Notes: generated from the sequence alone by a model not told the origin. Positions 15,056 to 24,375 are shown, numbered from the stretch's first letter. The stretch: 64,000 nt of DNA from Nitratireductor indicus C115 (GCF_000300515.1 NZ_AMSI01000003.1:310001-374000), one strand, 5' to 3'. A program made the numbers and translations.

Positions 15056-17913
15056 ATTTCCTTTCGCTCTCTTTCATGCAACCCTTCCTCCTCTGGGGGC
15101 TGATCGCGCTACCGGTGATCTGGTGGCTGCTGCGCCTGACGCCTCCGCGCCCGCAGGCCGAAACCTTTCCACCCTTGAAGATTCTTGCCCGCGTCATGAA
15201 GCGGGAGGAAACGCCGCACAAGAGCCCATGGTGGTTGACGCTGCTGCGCCTGCTTCTGGCTGGACTGGTGATCCTCGCCCTTGCCGATCCCGTGCTCAAT
15301 CCACGCGAGAAGGCGGCAAGCGGCAATGCCGCGCTCGCCATCGTGATGGATAATGGCTGGGCGTCCGCCCCCGACTGGGATGAACGCGTGGCGACCGCAG
15401 CGCGCCTCATCGCCGATGCCCGCGCCGACAACCAGCCGGTGGTCCTCGCACTGACGGCAGAGGAGCAGAATCAGGAAATCGGCCCCTATGATGCGGACAC
15501 CGCGCTCGAACGCCTGAACGCCGCGCAACCGCGTCCCGTGCCGGTCAACCGCCCGGCCATCTATGGCCGCGTTGCCGGCGCCCTTGAAAATCTGCCCGGA
15601 GCAGCTGTCGCGATCCTTTCGGACGGGCTGTCGTCCCCAGGCGACGAGGCCGCTTTCAACACGCTGTTTTCCACGGGAGCCGGCGAAGTTCTCTGGGCTT
15701 CGCCCGAACGTCTCTCGCTGATTGCAGCAACCGATGCGAAGAACAATGCCAACGCTTTCGAGATTACCGCCACAAGGGCGTCCGGCGACAACGCTCCCCG
15801 TCAGGTGGTTGCCTTTGCCAGCGACGACCGGGGCCGGCGCGTGGCCGAAACACCCATAACCTTCGGTCCCGGCGAGACCCGCGCCACCGGCGAAATGCGC
15901 GTTCCCTTCGAATTGCGCAACGACTTCGTCTCCGTGGGCATCGAAGGCGAAAGTCAGGCTGCGGCGGTGCGGGTGCTTGACGAGAATGCACGCCGCCGGC
16001 GCATCGGGCTCCTGTCGCAAAGCGAGGCCGATCAGGCGCTGCCGCTTCTCTCGCCGCTCTATTACATCAAGCGCGCACTCTCTCCCTTCGCCGATCTCAT
16101 CGAACCTTCAAGCCTGGAACTGACCGAAGCGGTTCCTGAACTTCTGGAGCAGAAGCCCGCCGTCATCGTCATGGCCGATGTCGGCACTCTGCCGGATACC
16201 GCACGTCGCGCGGTTGTCGATTGGGTGAATGGCGGTGGCACGCTCGTGCGTTTCGCCGGCCCGAGGCTCGCGGCCGCCGAGAATGACGAAGACCTTCTGC
16301 CGGTAAGGCTCCGCCTGGGCGAACGTTCGCTCGGCGGATCGCTCTCCTGGACGGAACCTCAGCCTGTTGCCGAGTTTCCGGCCAATGGTCCCTTCTCGGA
16401 TATAGCCCCGCCCCGCGACGTGGTAGTGAACCGGCAGGTTCTGGCAGAACCCTCGCCCGACACCGTCGAGCGAAGCTGGGCCAATCTTGCCGACGGCACC
16501 CCACTCGTGACCGGCGTCCGGCGCGGTGAAGGTCAGATCGTCCTCTTCCATGTCACGCCGGAGGCGACATGGTCGACGCTGCCGATTTCAGGAAGTTTCG
16601 TCGAGATGCTCCGCCGGATCGTGCAGCTTTCCCGCAATCAGAGCACCGCGGCGAGTGAGGCTAATGCTGAAGGCGGGCGCACCCTCGCCCCTTACCGGAT
16701 GATCTCGGCAAGCGGCCTGCTCGTGCCGCCGTCTTCCGAGGCAGAACCTCTTGCTGCGGGCAGCGCCGCCGTCACGCTCAAGAACCCTCCCGGCCTCTAT
16801 GGCAGCGAGGAGGGGGTGGTGGCGCACAATCTCCTGCCGCCGGATGCCGAGCTCGCTCCCCTCGCCCGCCCGCAGGCCCAGGCCCCGATGACCACGCTGT
16901 CCTACGGTTTCGACGAGCAGACGCCGCTCAAGGGCCCGCTCTTTGCTGCCGCGCTCCTGCTTCTGGCGCTTGATACACTGGCCGTGCTGTGGCTCGGCGG
17001 CGGTCTGCGCCGCAAGCCGCGGCGTACCACAGCAACCGTCTCGCTTCTCCTGGTGGCACTGGCGCTCGCATTCACCGCACCGGACCGCGCCAATGCTCAA
17101 CAACCGGGGGCCCAACAACCGGGGGCCCAACAATCAAGGGGTCAACAGCCCGAACGTTCCGGCGAGATGGAGGCCATCGAGGCCATTTCCAAAACCCGCA
17201 TCGCCTATGTCGTGACCGGGCTTTCCTCGCTCGACGCCACCACGCGCGCCGGCATCGATGGTCTGTCGCGCTTCCTCGCCGCCAAGACCGCCCTTGAACC
17301 GGGCGATCCGGCGGGTGTCGACATCGCGACCGACGAGCTTTCCTTCTACCCGCTGATCTATTGGCCGATCGATCCGGAAGCCCCCATACCGTCAGAAGAA
17401 GCCGTCGCCCGCATTGATGCCTATATGCAGGCCGGCGGAACGGTGCTTTTCGATACCCGCGACCAGTACGATACGGGCTTCGGCTCCGGTTCCACGAGCC
17501 CGTCCAACCAGCGCCTGCGCGAAATCCTCGCTGGCCTCAACGTGCCGGCACTGGAGCCGGTGCCGGAAGACCACGTTCTGACGAAATCCTTTTTCATCAT
17601 GCCGGAGTTTCCCGGCCGCTATCGCGGTAGCCCGCTTTGGGTCGAGGCCTCGCTCAATGCCCCCGCCCAGACCGACCGGCCGGTGCGCGTTGGCGACGGG
17701 GTCACTCCGATCATGATCACGGGCAATGATTTTGCCGGGGCCTGGGCCATAGGAGCCGACGGTCAACCGCTTCTGCCGACGGTTCCCAACGATCCGCTGC
17801 AACGGCTTTATGCGCTGCGCGCGGGCGTCAACATCATGATGTACATGCTGACCGGCAATTATAAATCCGATCAGGTCCATGTGCCTGTACTGCTTGAGCG
17901 GCTGGGGCAATAG
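15052..17913 (+). CDS. BatA-like / DUF4159 membrane protein
   Basis: 953 residues. The N-terminus is a BatA-type segment (two helices around FLLWGLIALPVIWWLLRLTP and a second near LLRLLLAGLVILALADPVLN). A VWA-like domain follows without a full MIDAS (IVMDNGWAS). Helices near 630-700 lead into the C-terminal DUF4159 domain (IAYVVTG ... GGTVLFDTRDQYDTGFG). Start: TTG at 15052 overlaps the DUF58 stop; the next ATG is at 15076. Between the last helix and DUF4159 there is a QQPGA repeat (DNA 17098-17142). It is probably an inner-membrane partner of the MoxR ATPase. Confidence 0.85.
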   Translation: MNFLSLSFMQPFLLWGLIALPVIWWLLRLTPPRPQAETFPPLKILARVMKREETPHKSPWWLTLLRLLLAGLVILALADPVLNPREKAASGNAALAIVMDNGWASAPDWDERVATAARLIADARADNQPVVLALTAEEQNQEIGPYDADTALERLNAAQPRPVPVNRPAIYGRVAGALENLPGAAVAILSDGLSSPGDEAAFNTLFSTGAGEVLWASPERLSLIAATDAKNNANAFEITATRASGDNAPRQVVAFASDDRGRRVAETPITFGPGETRATGEMRVPFELRNDFVSVGIEGESQAAAVRVLDENARRRRIGLLSQSEADQALPLLSPLYYIKRALSPFADLIEPSSLELTEAVPELLEQKPAVIVMADVGTLPDTARRAVVDWVNGGGTLVRFAGPRLAAAENDEDLLPVRLRLGERSLGGSLSWTEPQPVAEFPANGPFSDIAPPRDVVVNRQVLAEPSPDTVERSWANLADGTPLVTGVRRGEGQIVLFHVTPEATWSTLPISGSFVEMLRRIVQLSRNQSTAASEANAEGGRTLAPYRMISASGLLVPPSSEAEPLAAGSAAVTLKNPPGLYGSEEGVVAHNLLPPDAELAPLARPQAQAPMTTLSYGFDEQTPLKGPLFAAALLLLALDTLAVLWLGGGLRRKPRRTTATVSLLLVALALAFTAPDRANAQQPGAQQPGAQQSRGQQPERSGEMEAIEAISKTRIAYVVTGLSSLDATTRAGIDGLSRFLAAKTALEPGDPAGVDIATDELSFYPLIYWPIDPEAPIPSEEAVARIDAYMQAGGTVLFDTRDQYDTGFGSGSTSPSNQRLREILAGLNVPALEPVPEDHVLTKSFFIMPEFPGRYRGSPLWVEASLNAPAQTDRPVRVGDGVTPIMITGNDFAGAWAIGADGQPLLPTVPNDPLQRLYALRAGVNIMMYMLTGNYKSDQVHVPVLLERLGQ
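17098..17142 (+). repeat. 15-bp tandem repeat coding for QQPGA units
   Basis: CAACAACCGGGGGCC occurs twice perfectly and once in a decayed form, in frame inside the DUF4159 gene, giving a flexible Gln-Pro-Gly linker. Being a multiple of three, changes in copy number would keep the frame. Confidence 0.85.
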
Positions 17914-17974
17914 CGATGATGGCAGGAATGATGTTCCCCGACACCTCCCGCAATGCCGCAGCGAGGCCTGACGC

Positions 17975-20032
17975 ATGAACTGGTCTCTGAGCTTCGAGCC
18001 GTTCTTCTCCTGGCCCGTCCTGATCGCTCTGTTGATTCCGGTTGCGCTATTGGCTCTGGCGGGCCTGTGGACGCGGCAACGCGGCGCATGGCTGCGCCTT
18101 GCCGCGCTTGCCGCCATTGGGGCTGCGCTGGCAAATCCGGTGCTGCTCGACGAGGAACGCGAGCCGCTGAAAAGCGTCGTCGCCGTCGTCGTGGACGAAA
18201 GCCAGAGCCAAACCACCATCGGCGACCGCGCCGACACCGCGCAAAAGGCGAGTACCGAACTGGAAGCGCGTCTTGCCCGCTTCAAGGATTTTGAAACGCG
18301 CGTGGTGAAAACCGGCCGCGCCTCCTCCGCCGCCGAGAACGCCCAGACCCGACTTTTCGATGCGCTCGACGGCGCATTGCGCGATGTACCGCCCTCACGC
18401 GTTGCCGGCGCCGTGCTGATCACCGACGGTCAAGTTCACGATATTCCCGAAACCCCCGCCGCGCTCGGTGCCCCCATCCACAGCCTCGTCACCGGCCAGC
18501 CGGACGAGCAGGACCGGCGCATCCGTTTCGAACGCGCGCCCCGCTTCGGCATCGTCGGCAAGCCGCTCGAAATGACCTATCGCGTCCTGTCGACCGGCAA
18601 TGAAACAGGAACGGTGGACGTCCGCGTCATCATCAATGGCGAGGAGAAATTCATCGAGGAAGCGCGCATCGGCCGCGAGACCGCCCTTGAGATCGACATT
18701 CCGGGCGCCGGGCGCAATATCGTCGAACTGGCCATCGATCCCGTGCCCGGCGAGCTCACCGACGTCAACAACCGCACCATCGCGCTGGTGGACGGTATCC
18801 GGGAAAACCTGCGTGTTCTGCTCGTTTCAGGCGAGCCGCATTCGGGCGAGCGCACCTGGCGCAATCTGCTCAAATCCGACGCTTCGGTCGATCTCGTGCA
18901 TTTCACGATCCTGCGTCCACCCGAAAAGCAGGATGGAACGCCGATCAACGAATTGTCGCTCATCGCCTTCCCCACGCGAGAACTGTTCGTGGAGAAGATC
19001 GACGATTTCGACCTTATCATTTTCGACCGCTACCAGCACCGCGACGTGCTACCGATCCTCTATTACGATTACATCGCCGAATATGTGGAGAATGGCGGCG
19101 CCCTGCTGATCGCCGCCGGCCCCGAGTTCGCCGGAAACCAGTCGATTGCCAGAACCCCGCTGATCTCGGCATTGCCCGCCCTTCCCAACGGACAGGTGAT
19201 CGAACAGGGCTTCTATCCCCGCCTGACCGAAACCGGCGAGCGCCATCCGGTGACCCGCGGTCTGGAAGGGTCCGCGTCCGAACCTCCCCACTGGAGCCGG
19301 TGGTTCCGCCTGATCGGCATCGACCGCCCGGATGGCGAGGTCGTGATGCAAGGTGCCAACGACCAGCCGCTCCTCATCCTGAACCGCAAGGGCGAAGGGC
19401 GTGTCGGCATGTTTCTTTCCGATCAAGGTTGGCTTTGGGCGCGGGGCTTCGAAGGGGGCGGCCCGCATGTGGCGCTCTATCGCCGCATCGCCCATTGGCT
19501 GATGAAGGAGCCTGAACTGGAGGAGGAACGCCTGTCGGCAACCGGACGCGGCATGCGGCTGGAAATCACCCGCCAGACCATGGCCGATGAAGCTCCGCCT
19601 GCCGAGATAACCACACCTTCGGGCAAGACCTTCGCGGCGCAACTGGGCGCGGCAGGCCCCGGCCGCTTCTCGGCAGGTATGGAAACGGATGAAATCGGGA
19701 TTTACCGCATCGCCAATGGTGATCTTTCCACACTTGCTCACGTCGGCCCAGTCAACGCACCCGAATTCGGCGACATGGTTTCAACCGAGGAAAAGCTGGC
19801 CCCCGTGGCCAGTGCGACGGGCGGGTCCGTACGCCGCCTTGCCGGCGGCCTGCCCAATATCGTGCCGGTGCGCCGCACCGGCGCCGCTTCCGGCAATGAC
19901 TGGATAGGCCTGCGCACCACCAATGACAGCGTGTTGAAATCCGTCCGCCGTGTCCCCGTCTTCACGGGCCTCTTGGCCCTCGGCCTGATGCTCTTCGCCT
20001 TCGGGGCGATGTGGTATCGCGAGGGACGTTAA
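17975..20032 (+). CDS. Large membrane-anchored protein of the MoxR/DUF58 block
   Basis: 685 residues. Two helices at the N-terminus (about 12-32 and 40-55), a long extracytoplasmic part, and a last helix near 660-680 (FTGLLALGLMLFAFGAMWY). The first folded part resembles a VWA domain (VVAVVVDESQSQTTIGDRAD), and the middle resembles glutamine-amidotransferase-like folds (LRVLLVSGEPHSGERTWRNL, ENGGALLIAAGPEFAG) without a catalytic Cys. Such proteins regularly close this gene block in rhizobia; no molecular function is established. A perfect intrinsic terminator at 20163-20192 ends the operon after a palindromic repeat. Confidence 0.85.
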   Translation: MNWSLSFEPFFSWPVLIALLIPVALLALAGLWTRQRGAWLRLAALAAIGAALANPVLLDEEREPLKSVVAVVVDESQSQTTIGDRADTAQKASTELEARLARFKDFETRVVKTGRASSAAENAQTRLFDALDGALRDVPPSRVAGAVLITDGQVHDIPETPAALGAPIHSLVTGQPDEQDRRIRFERAPRFGIVGKPLEMTYRVLSTGNETGTVDVRVIINGEEKFIEEARIGRETALEIDIPGAGRNIVELAIDPVPGELTDVNNRTIALVDGIRENLRVLLVSGEPHSGERTWRNLLKSDASVDLVHFTILRPPEKQDGTPINELSLIAFPTRELFVEKIDDFDLIIFDRYQHRDVLPILYYDYIAEYVENGGALLIAAGPEFAGNQSIARTPLISALPALPNGQVIEQGFYPRLTETGERHPVTRGLEGSASEPPHWSRWFRLIGIDRPDGEVVMQGANDQPLLILNRKGEGRVGMFLSDQGWLWARGFEGGGPHVALYRRIAHWLMKEPELEEERLSATGRGMRLEITRQTMADEAPPAEITTPSGKTFAAQLGAAGPGRFSAGMETDEIGIYRIANGDLSTLAHVGPVNAPEFGDMVSTEEKLAPVASATGGSVRRLAGGLPNIVPVRRTGAASGNDWIGLRTTNDSVLKSVRRVPVFTGLLALGLMLFAFGAMWYREGR

Positions 20033-20053
20033 AGCATCCGGACAGACCGGCGG

Positions 20054-20144
20054 CTTAGAGCATTCTTCAGTCAGATGGAATCATCTGACGTCCGCACAAA
20101 TGCGGAAACAGGGATATTGAGCGGAGAAGCGTTTCCATGAAACG
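20054..20144. repeat. Mosaic palindromic intergenic repeat
   Basis: Three perfect palindromes stand in a row: GTCAGATG-GAAT-CATCTGAC (20070-20089), TCCGCA-CAAA-TGCGGA (20091-20106) and CGTTTC-CAT-GAAACG (20130-20144), with TAGAGC at the left edge and again just after the right edge. This mosaic of short palindromes resembles the ABC-type elements described in rhizobial genomes. It lies between an operon end and its terminator. Confidence 0.65.
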
Positions 20145-20162
20145 ATGAACCGATCTAGAGCG

Positions 20163-20192
20163 CTGAGCGTCCTTTTGGACGCTCAGTTTTTT
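20163..20192 (+). terminator. Intrinsic terminator of the MoxR/DUF58 operon
   Basis: CTGAGCGTCC - TTTT - GGACGCTCAG followed by six T: a perfect 10-base stem with a U-run, 130 bases after the last gene of the block. Confidence 0.92.
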
Positions 20193-20246
20193 GCTTTTCC
20201 GCATCATGCGGGCGCCAGACGATCCCACATGACTGCTGAAATGCTT

Positions 20247-20756
20247 TTAGCCTGCCAGCGCGGCGTGAACGACGTCGCCGCGAAGCTCCGCCACAGCGCC
20301 GTCCTGCAATTCCGCGGCCAGAAGCCTCTCAGGATCGACGGGCCGCGGCATGACGATCTGCCCATAGGGGATTTTCTGAAAACCGAGCGGCCCGTAATAG
20401 GGCGCATCGCCCACGAGCACGACGGCGCCAGCCCCGGCCTCGCGCGCCGCATCCATGGCGATGTGAACGAGTTTGCGCCCGATGCCGATATTCTTGAAGG
20501 CCGGGCGCACCGCCAGCGGTCCCAGAAGGAGGGCCCTGCCCTTGCCCGCCGCGATCCAGGTCATGCGCACCGAGCCGATAACTTCGTCCTTGTGAAGAGC
20601 GACGAAGGAAAGCAAGCGCTCATGCGGCCCACCCTCGCGAATCTTGTAGGCCGCGCGCGTGAAACGCCCCGGCCCGAAAGCTTCTTCATTGATGAGGTCG
20701 ATTTCGGCATCGTGTGCCGGTTGTTCCGGCAGGTAGAGAATGTCGGCAGAGGACAT
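20247..20756 (-). CDS. GNAT-family N-acetyltransferase
   Basis: 169 residues. The acetyl-CoA binding motif A is visible as LLLGPLAVRPAFKNIGIGRK (about 82-101; R/Q-x-x-G-x-G/A form NIGIGRKL), with the C-terminal VLVGDAPYYGPLGFQKIPYG typical of the YhbS-like subgroup. It transfers acetyl from acetyl-CoA to an unknown amine. The start at 20756 (MSSADILYLPEQP) is preferred over the in-frame ATG at 20906 because the family begins there. It is divergent from the glutathione-dependent reductase at 21031. Confidence 0.88.
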   Translation of the reverse strand: MSSADILYLPEQPAHDAEIDLINEEAFGPGRFTRAAYKIREGGPHERLLSFVALHKDEVIGSVRMTWIAAGKGRALLLGPLAVRPAFKNIGIGRKLVHIAMDAAREAGAGAVVLVGDAPYYGPLGFQKIPYGQIVMPRPVDPERLLAAELQDGAVAELRGDVVHAALAG

Positions 20757-21030
20757 GATCGGCAAATTCCGGTGGTGTCGAAAGGTGAACGGCAAGCAAA
20801 AGCCCGCCTGCCCCAAGCCAGGGGCCTTCAGTCCTTTCGTCGTCGCTCCACCAGGAACCGGATCATCAGGCGCATCTCCAATTTGCGACGTCTCCGCTAC
20901 CAGCAAAAATTCGGCTCGTCCACCTCGTATTTACGCTGGAGGAAAATTGTTGACGATGCGTTCACGGTCCGAATGGTTGGGTTTTCGCCTTCCTTGCCCT
21001 ACATCCGATCCGAACGAAGGAGATATTGCT

Positions 21031-22020
21031 ATGGGTTTGCTGGTCGACGGCGTTTGGCGCGATCAATGGTATGACACCGCAAAGAGCGGTGGACGTTTCG
21101 AGCGCTCCGCCTCGCAGTTCCGCGATTTCGTGACGGTAGACGGAAAACCCGCTGCGGGACGCGAGCGCGGTTTCAAGGCCGAACCCGGCCGCTATCATCT
21201 CTATGTCTCGCTTGCCTGCCCCTGGGCGCACCGCACGCTGATCTTCCGCACGCTCAAAAAGCTCGAGGACGTCATTTCCGTTTCCGTCGTGCACCACCAT
21301 ATGGGCGCGGATGGCTGGACGTTCCTCAAGGAAGACGGCGCCACGGGCGACGACCTCTACGGTTTCGATTTCCTGCACCAGATCTACACCAAAGCCGACC
21401 CGCACTATTCGGGTCGGGTGACCGTGCCGGTCCTGTGGGACAGGAAGACCCAAACCATCGTCTCGAACGAATCCGCCGAAATCATTCGGATGCTGAACGA
21501 AGCCTTCGACGAATGGGGCGACGCATCGGTCGATTTCCACCCGCAGGCCCTGCGCGAAGAGATCGATGCCGTCAATGCCCGCATCTATAACGACATCAAC
21601 AATGGTGTCTACAAGACCGGTTTCGCAACCACCCAGTCAGCCTATGAAGAAGCATTTCAGACGCTGTTTGCCGCACTCGACGATGTCGAAGAGCGTCTTT
21701 CACGCCAGCGCTATCTTGTCGGCAACCGTCTGACGGAGGCCGATTGGCGCCTCTTCACCACACTGGTCCGCTTCGACGCGGTCTATGTCGGTCATTTCAA
21801 GTGCAACCTGCGGCGGATCGACGACTATCCCAACCTGTCGAACTATCTGCGCGAGCTTTATCAGGTGTCCGGTATAGCCGGCACCGTCGACATGCTCCAC
21901 ATCAAGGCGCACTACTACGGCAGCCACAAGACCACCAACCCCACGGGCATCGTGCCACTCGGCCCCGAACTCGATTTCACCGAACCGCACAACCGTGAGA
22001 GGCTGGCAAGGGCCGCCTAA
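21031..22020 (+). CDS. Glutathionyl-hydroquinone reductase (Xi-class GST)
   Basis: 329 residues, the length of YqjG/PcpF-type enzymes rather than ordinary GSTs. The catalytic cysteine is in SLACPWAHRT (Cys63), and downstream are LWDRKTQTIVSNESAEIIRM and the C-terminal helical domain with KTGFATTQSAYEEA and RLTEADWRLFTTLVRFD, all characteristic. These cytoplasmic enzymes use glutathione to reduce glutathionyl-hydroquinones in quinone detoxification. AAGGAG lies nine bases before the ATG. Longer frames upstream are not supported. It is divergent from the GNAT gene with 274 bp between. Confidence 0.92.
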   Translation: MGLLVDGVWRDQWYDTAKSGGRFERSASQFRDFVTVDGKPAAGRERGFKAEPGRYHLYVSLACPWAHRTLIFRTLKKLEDVISVSVVHHHMGADGWTFLKEDGATGDDLYGFDFLHQIYTKADPHYSGRVTVPVLWDRKTQTIVSNESAEIIRMLNEAFDEWGDASVDFHPQALREEIDAVNARIYNDINNGVYKTGFATTQSAYEEAFQTLFAALDDVEERLSRQRYLVGNRLTEADWRLFTTLVRFDAVYVGHFKCNLRRIDDYPNLSNYLRELYQVSGIAGTVDMLHIKAHYYGSHKTTNPTGIVPLGPELDFTEPHNRERLARAA

Positions 22021-22119
22021 CGCATGTCTCCCGGACGTGGGAACCGGTTCCGGGATAAAGGCCTGCGTAAGATCAAGAACTTAAAGCGTAGGGAGCGGAT
22101 CTGAAAAATCGCGACATGC
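22021..22119. repeat. Palindromic intergenic repeat, second type
   Basis: Begins immediately after the reductase stop codon. GCATGTC (22022-22028) and GACATGC (22113-22119) form its outer inverted ends, and GGAACCGGTTCC (22040-22051) is a perfect central palindrome flanked by CCCGGA/TCCGGG. I recognise the sequence style (ending in CGCGACATGCTTTA) as a dispersed rhizobial/Brucella intergenic element; copy number cannot be judged from one window. Confidence 0.6.
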
Positions 22120-22207
22120 TTTAGAGATCTAGGCGGGGAAACGGGGAGCTGCTTCCGACCAACGTATCGCGTTTGTCTCCCATCCCCGCCCGTATCAAGG
22201 CCGTGTC

Positions 22208-22708
22208 TCACCACTCGTCGGAAACCCGCGCCCCGTGGAAGATTTCGTCGATGCGCCGCTTCGTTCCCTCGCTTATGCCATCCGGCAGCGCGTCCAGCGG
22301 GAAGAAGCGGGCCTCCGCTATTTCGCGATCCGGCACATGCGGATGGGTCTGCCTGAAATCGGTGATGAAATAGACGGCCACATGATCGCGATTGCTGGCC
22401 ATCCGGTTGAAATGAAAGGATTTCAGCGCCGCGCGACCGGTCAGCTCGATATTCCCTTCCTCAAGCAGTTCGCGCGCAAGGGCAGCTTCCGTGCTTTCGC
22501 CGGGTTCCACCCCGCCGCCCGGGAAATGCCAGCCCTTCACATAGGTATGCCGCACCAGGAAAACCGAACGCGCTGCCGCATCGAAAACAACACCCCGCAT
22601 GCCTAGTGTCATGGGTCGGCTGAAGCGCAGCCACATGTGGAAGAGCCGGGCCTGCAGAGCAGGTTTCCTGGGCGGATATGGCTGCGAGGAACTGGAAGAA
22701 GGGCTCAT
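22208..22708 (-). CDS. NUDIX hydrolase
   Basis: 166 residues. The NUDIX box reads GGGVEPGESTEAALARELLE followed by EGNIEL (about 64-89). The last conserved Gly is replaced by Asn, which may tune rather than abolish metal binding since all the acidic residues are present. The N-terminus is Ser/Pro-rich (about 1-15) and then carries WLRFSRPMTLGMRGVVFD, a form seen in a rhizobial NUDIX subgroup. The substrate is unknown. It diverges from the phosphoesterase gene with only 53 bp between the two starts. Confidence 0.85.
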   Translation of the reverse strand: MSPSSSSSQPYPPRKPALQARLFHMWLRFSRPMTLGMRGVVFDAAARSVFLVRHTYVKGWHFPGGGVEPGESTEAALARELLEEGNIELTGRAALKSFHFNRMASNRDHVAVYFITDFRQTHPHVPDREIAEARFFPLDALPDGISEGTKRRIDEIFHGARVSDEW

Positions 22709-22761
22709 TTACCGGGCTCCACGGGCTGGAAAGCGCCCTCGGCCTGTTCTACACACGGCAT

Positions 22762-23673
22762 ATGTTCCGGCTCGCACATTTCTCCGACATCCATCTTGGC
22801 CCTCTCCCTGCAATAAGCTATCGGGAGCTCGCCTCCAAGCGCATAACGGGCTACATCAACTGGCAACGCAACCGCAGGCTAAACCTCGATCACGGCATTA
22901 TTGACCGGATCACGGATGACATGCTCGCTGCCGCCCCGCATCACATCGCCCTGACGGGCGATCTGGTGAATCTGGCCTTGCGCGAAGAGATCGAACGCGC
23001 GCGCCTCTGGCTTGAGAGCCTGGGCCCCGGTGAAAAGGTTTCGGTCGTTCCGGGCAATCACGACGCCTATGTACCCGGCGCGCTTGCCCGCTGTCGCCGC
23101 GCCTGGGCAGATTACATGACCGGCGACGATGGCCGTGCGCCAACCGGCAGGACAGCCTTTCCCTATCTGCGGGTGCGTGATCGGGTTGCACTCATTGGCG
23201 TCTCCTCGGCCCGCGCCACCGCTCCCTTCATGGCAAGCGGGCATTTTTCCAAGGCCCAGGCCAAACGCCTCGGCGCATTGTTGGACAGGACAGCCGCCGG
23301 CGGCCTGTTTCGGGTGGTGATGATACACCACCCGCCGGTGCGCGGAGCCACCCACGCAGCCAAACGGCTCTACGGTATCGGCCGTTTCCAGAAGATCATC
23401 CGCAAACATGGCGCTGAGCTCATCCTGCACGGCCACACGCACAAGCCCACTGTCCACAGGATCGAAGGACAAAACGGCATGAGCGTTCCCGTTGTGGGCG
23501 TTGCCGCCGCCGGTCAGGCGCTGGGCAGCGCCAAACCGCCTGCCCACTACAATCTCTTCGAGATAGAAGGGGAACCGGGAGCCTGGCAGATAAGGTTTTC
23601 GCGCCGCGGCATAACCGATCCGCATGGCGAGATCGGCGAGGTTTCAGGGGCGCTTCTTTCCCCCGGCAAATAG
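22762..23673 (+). CDS. Calcineurin-like metallophosphoesterase
   Basis: 303 residues with all five metal-binding motifs: FSDIHLG (about 7-13), GDLVN (about 64-68), GNHD (about 96-99), IHHPP (about 191-195) and HGHTHK (about 230-235). This is the bimetal site of calcineurin-like esterases; the substrate could be a cyclic nucleotide, a nucleotide or UDP-diacylglucosamine-type lipid precursor, and cannot be chosen from sequence. The start at 22762 puts the first motif in its normal place; an ATG at 22678 would add 28 residues and overlap the divergent NUDIX gene. Confidence 0.88.
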   Translation: MFRLAHFSDIHLGPLPAISYRELASKRITGYINWQRNRRLNLDHGIIDRITDDMLAAAPHHIALTGDLVNLALREEIERARLWLESLGPGEKVSVVPGNHDAYVPGALARCRRAWADYMTGDDGRAPTGRTAFPYLRVRDRVALIGVSSARATAPFMASGHFSKAQAKRLGALLDRTAAGGLFRVVMIHHPPVRGATHAAKRLYGIGRFQKIIRKHGAELILHGHTHKPTVHRIEGQNGMSVPVVGVAAAGQALGSAKPPAHYNLFEIEGEPGAWQIRFSRRGITDPHGEIGEVSGALLSPGK

Positions 23674-23702
23674 CAGGCACGCCAGCACAACTGGCAGTGG
23701 CC

Positions 23703-24347
23703 TCAGGATCCGGAGAATATCGCTCCGAGCCCCGGCAACCGATCCAGAAACGCCAGAACGACGCCGACCGCGCCGACCAGACCGCCCAGGAGCACCAGAA
23801 AAAGCCCGCTCCAGAAGGCCTTGGCCCCGCCGGTTCTGCCCTTTTTCTCCTCCAGGGAGGCAAGCGAAGACTGCGCGGTGTCCTCGACCGGGGCCTCCTC
23901 CACCGCCGAACGTGGAACAGCCTCCACCTCGCCTTCAACCGCACGCTGCCTTTCAACGATGCGCTCGGCGATATAGCGCGTGACCTGATCGGCCACCGGT
24001 TTGATCTCCGTGCTTTCAGCCAGAACGACACGCCCGAGGCGGGTATCGCGCAGGAAACGGTAGGTCCGCCGGTCGCGCCCCATGGTCACATGGGCGACGA
24101 CATCGATCCAAAGGCGTGGCTGCTCGCCGGAAGAAATAGCCAGATCGAAGAACGGGTCGTCCTTCGGCACTTCGGCAAAGACAGGCTCCAGCTCCTGAAC
24201 GAGCAGGTCGAGGCGCGCCCGGCTCGCCTCGCGCATATCGACCACCACGTCGGAGCGGTCTGCGGCGGCGTTCTTCATTTCTCGCACAGCGTCGGCAAGG
24301 CTACGAACATTTGTCGCGTTTCCGAGCGTCTTTCCTGCCTCGCTCAT
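23703..24347 (-). CDS. Conserved membrane-anchored protein under a CtrA box
   Basis: 214 residues: a soluble N-terminal domain (about 1-130, e.g. DDPFFDLAISSGEQPRLWID and VTMGRDRRTYRFLRDTRLGR), an acidic linker (about 140-165) and one C-terminal helix (about 178-203: FWSGLFLVLLGGLVGAVGVV). It is therefore likely tail-anchored in the inner membrane with the domain in the cytoplasm. I do not recognise the family. A perfect TTAA-N7-TTAA motif 29 bases upstream makes it a candidate CtrA target. It converges with the phosphoesterase gene. Confidence 0.8.
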   Translation of the reverse strand: MSEAGKTLGNATNVRSLADAVREMKNAAADRSDVVVDMREASRARLDLLVQELEPVFAEVPKDDPFFDLAISSGEQPRLWIDVVAHVTMGRDRRTYRFLRDTRLGRVVLAESTEIKPVADQVTRYIAERIVERQRAVEGEVEAVPRSAVEEAPVEDTAQSSLASLEEKKGRTGGAKAFWSGLFLVLLGGLVGAVGVVLAFLDRLPGLGAIFSGS

Positions 24348-24375
24348 GAGCGAAACTCCTAAACCAAAAATAGTA

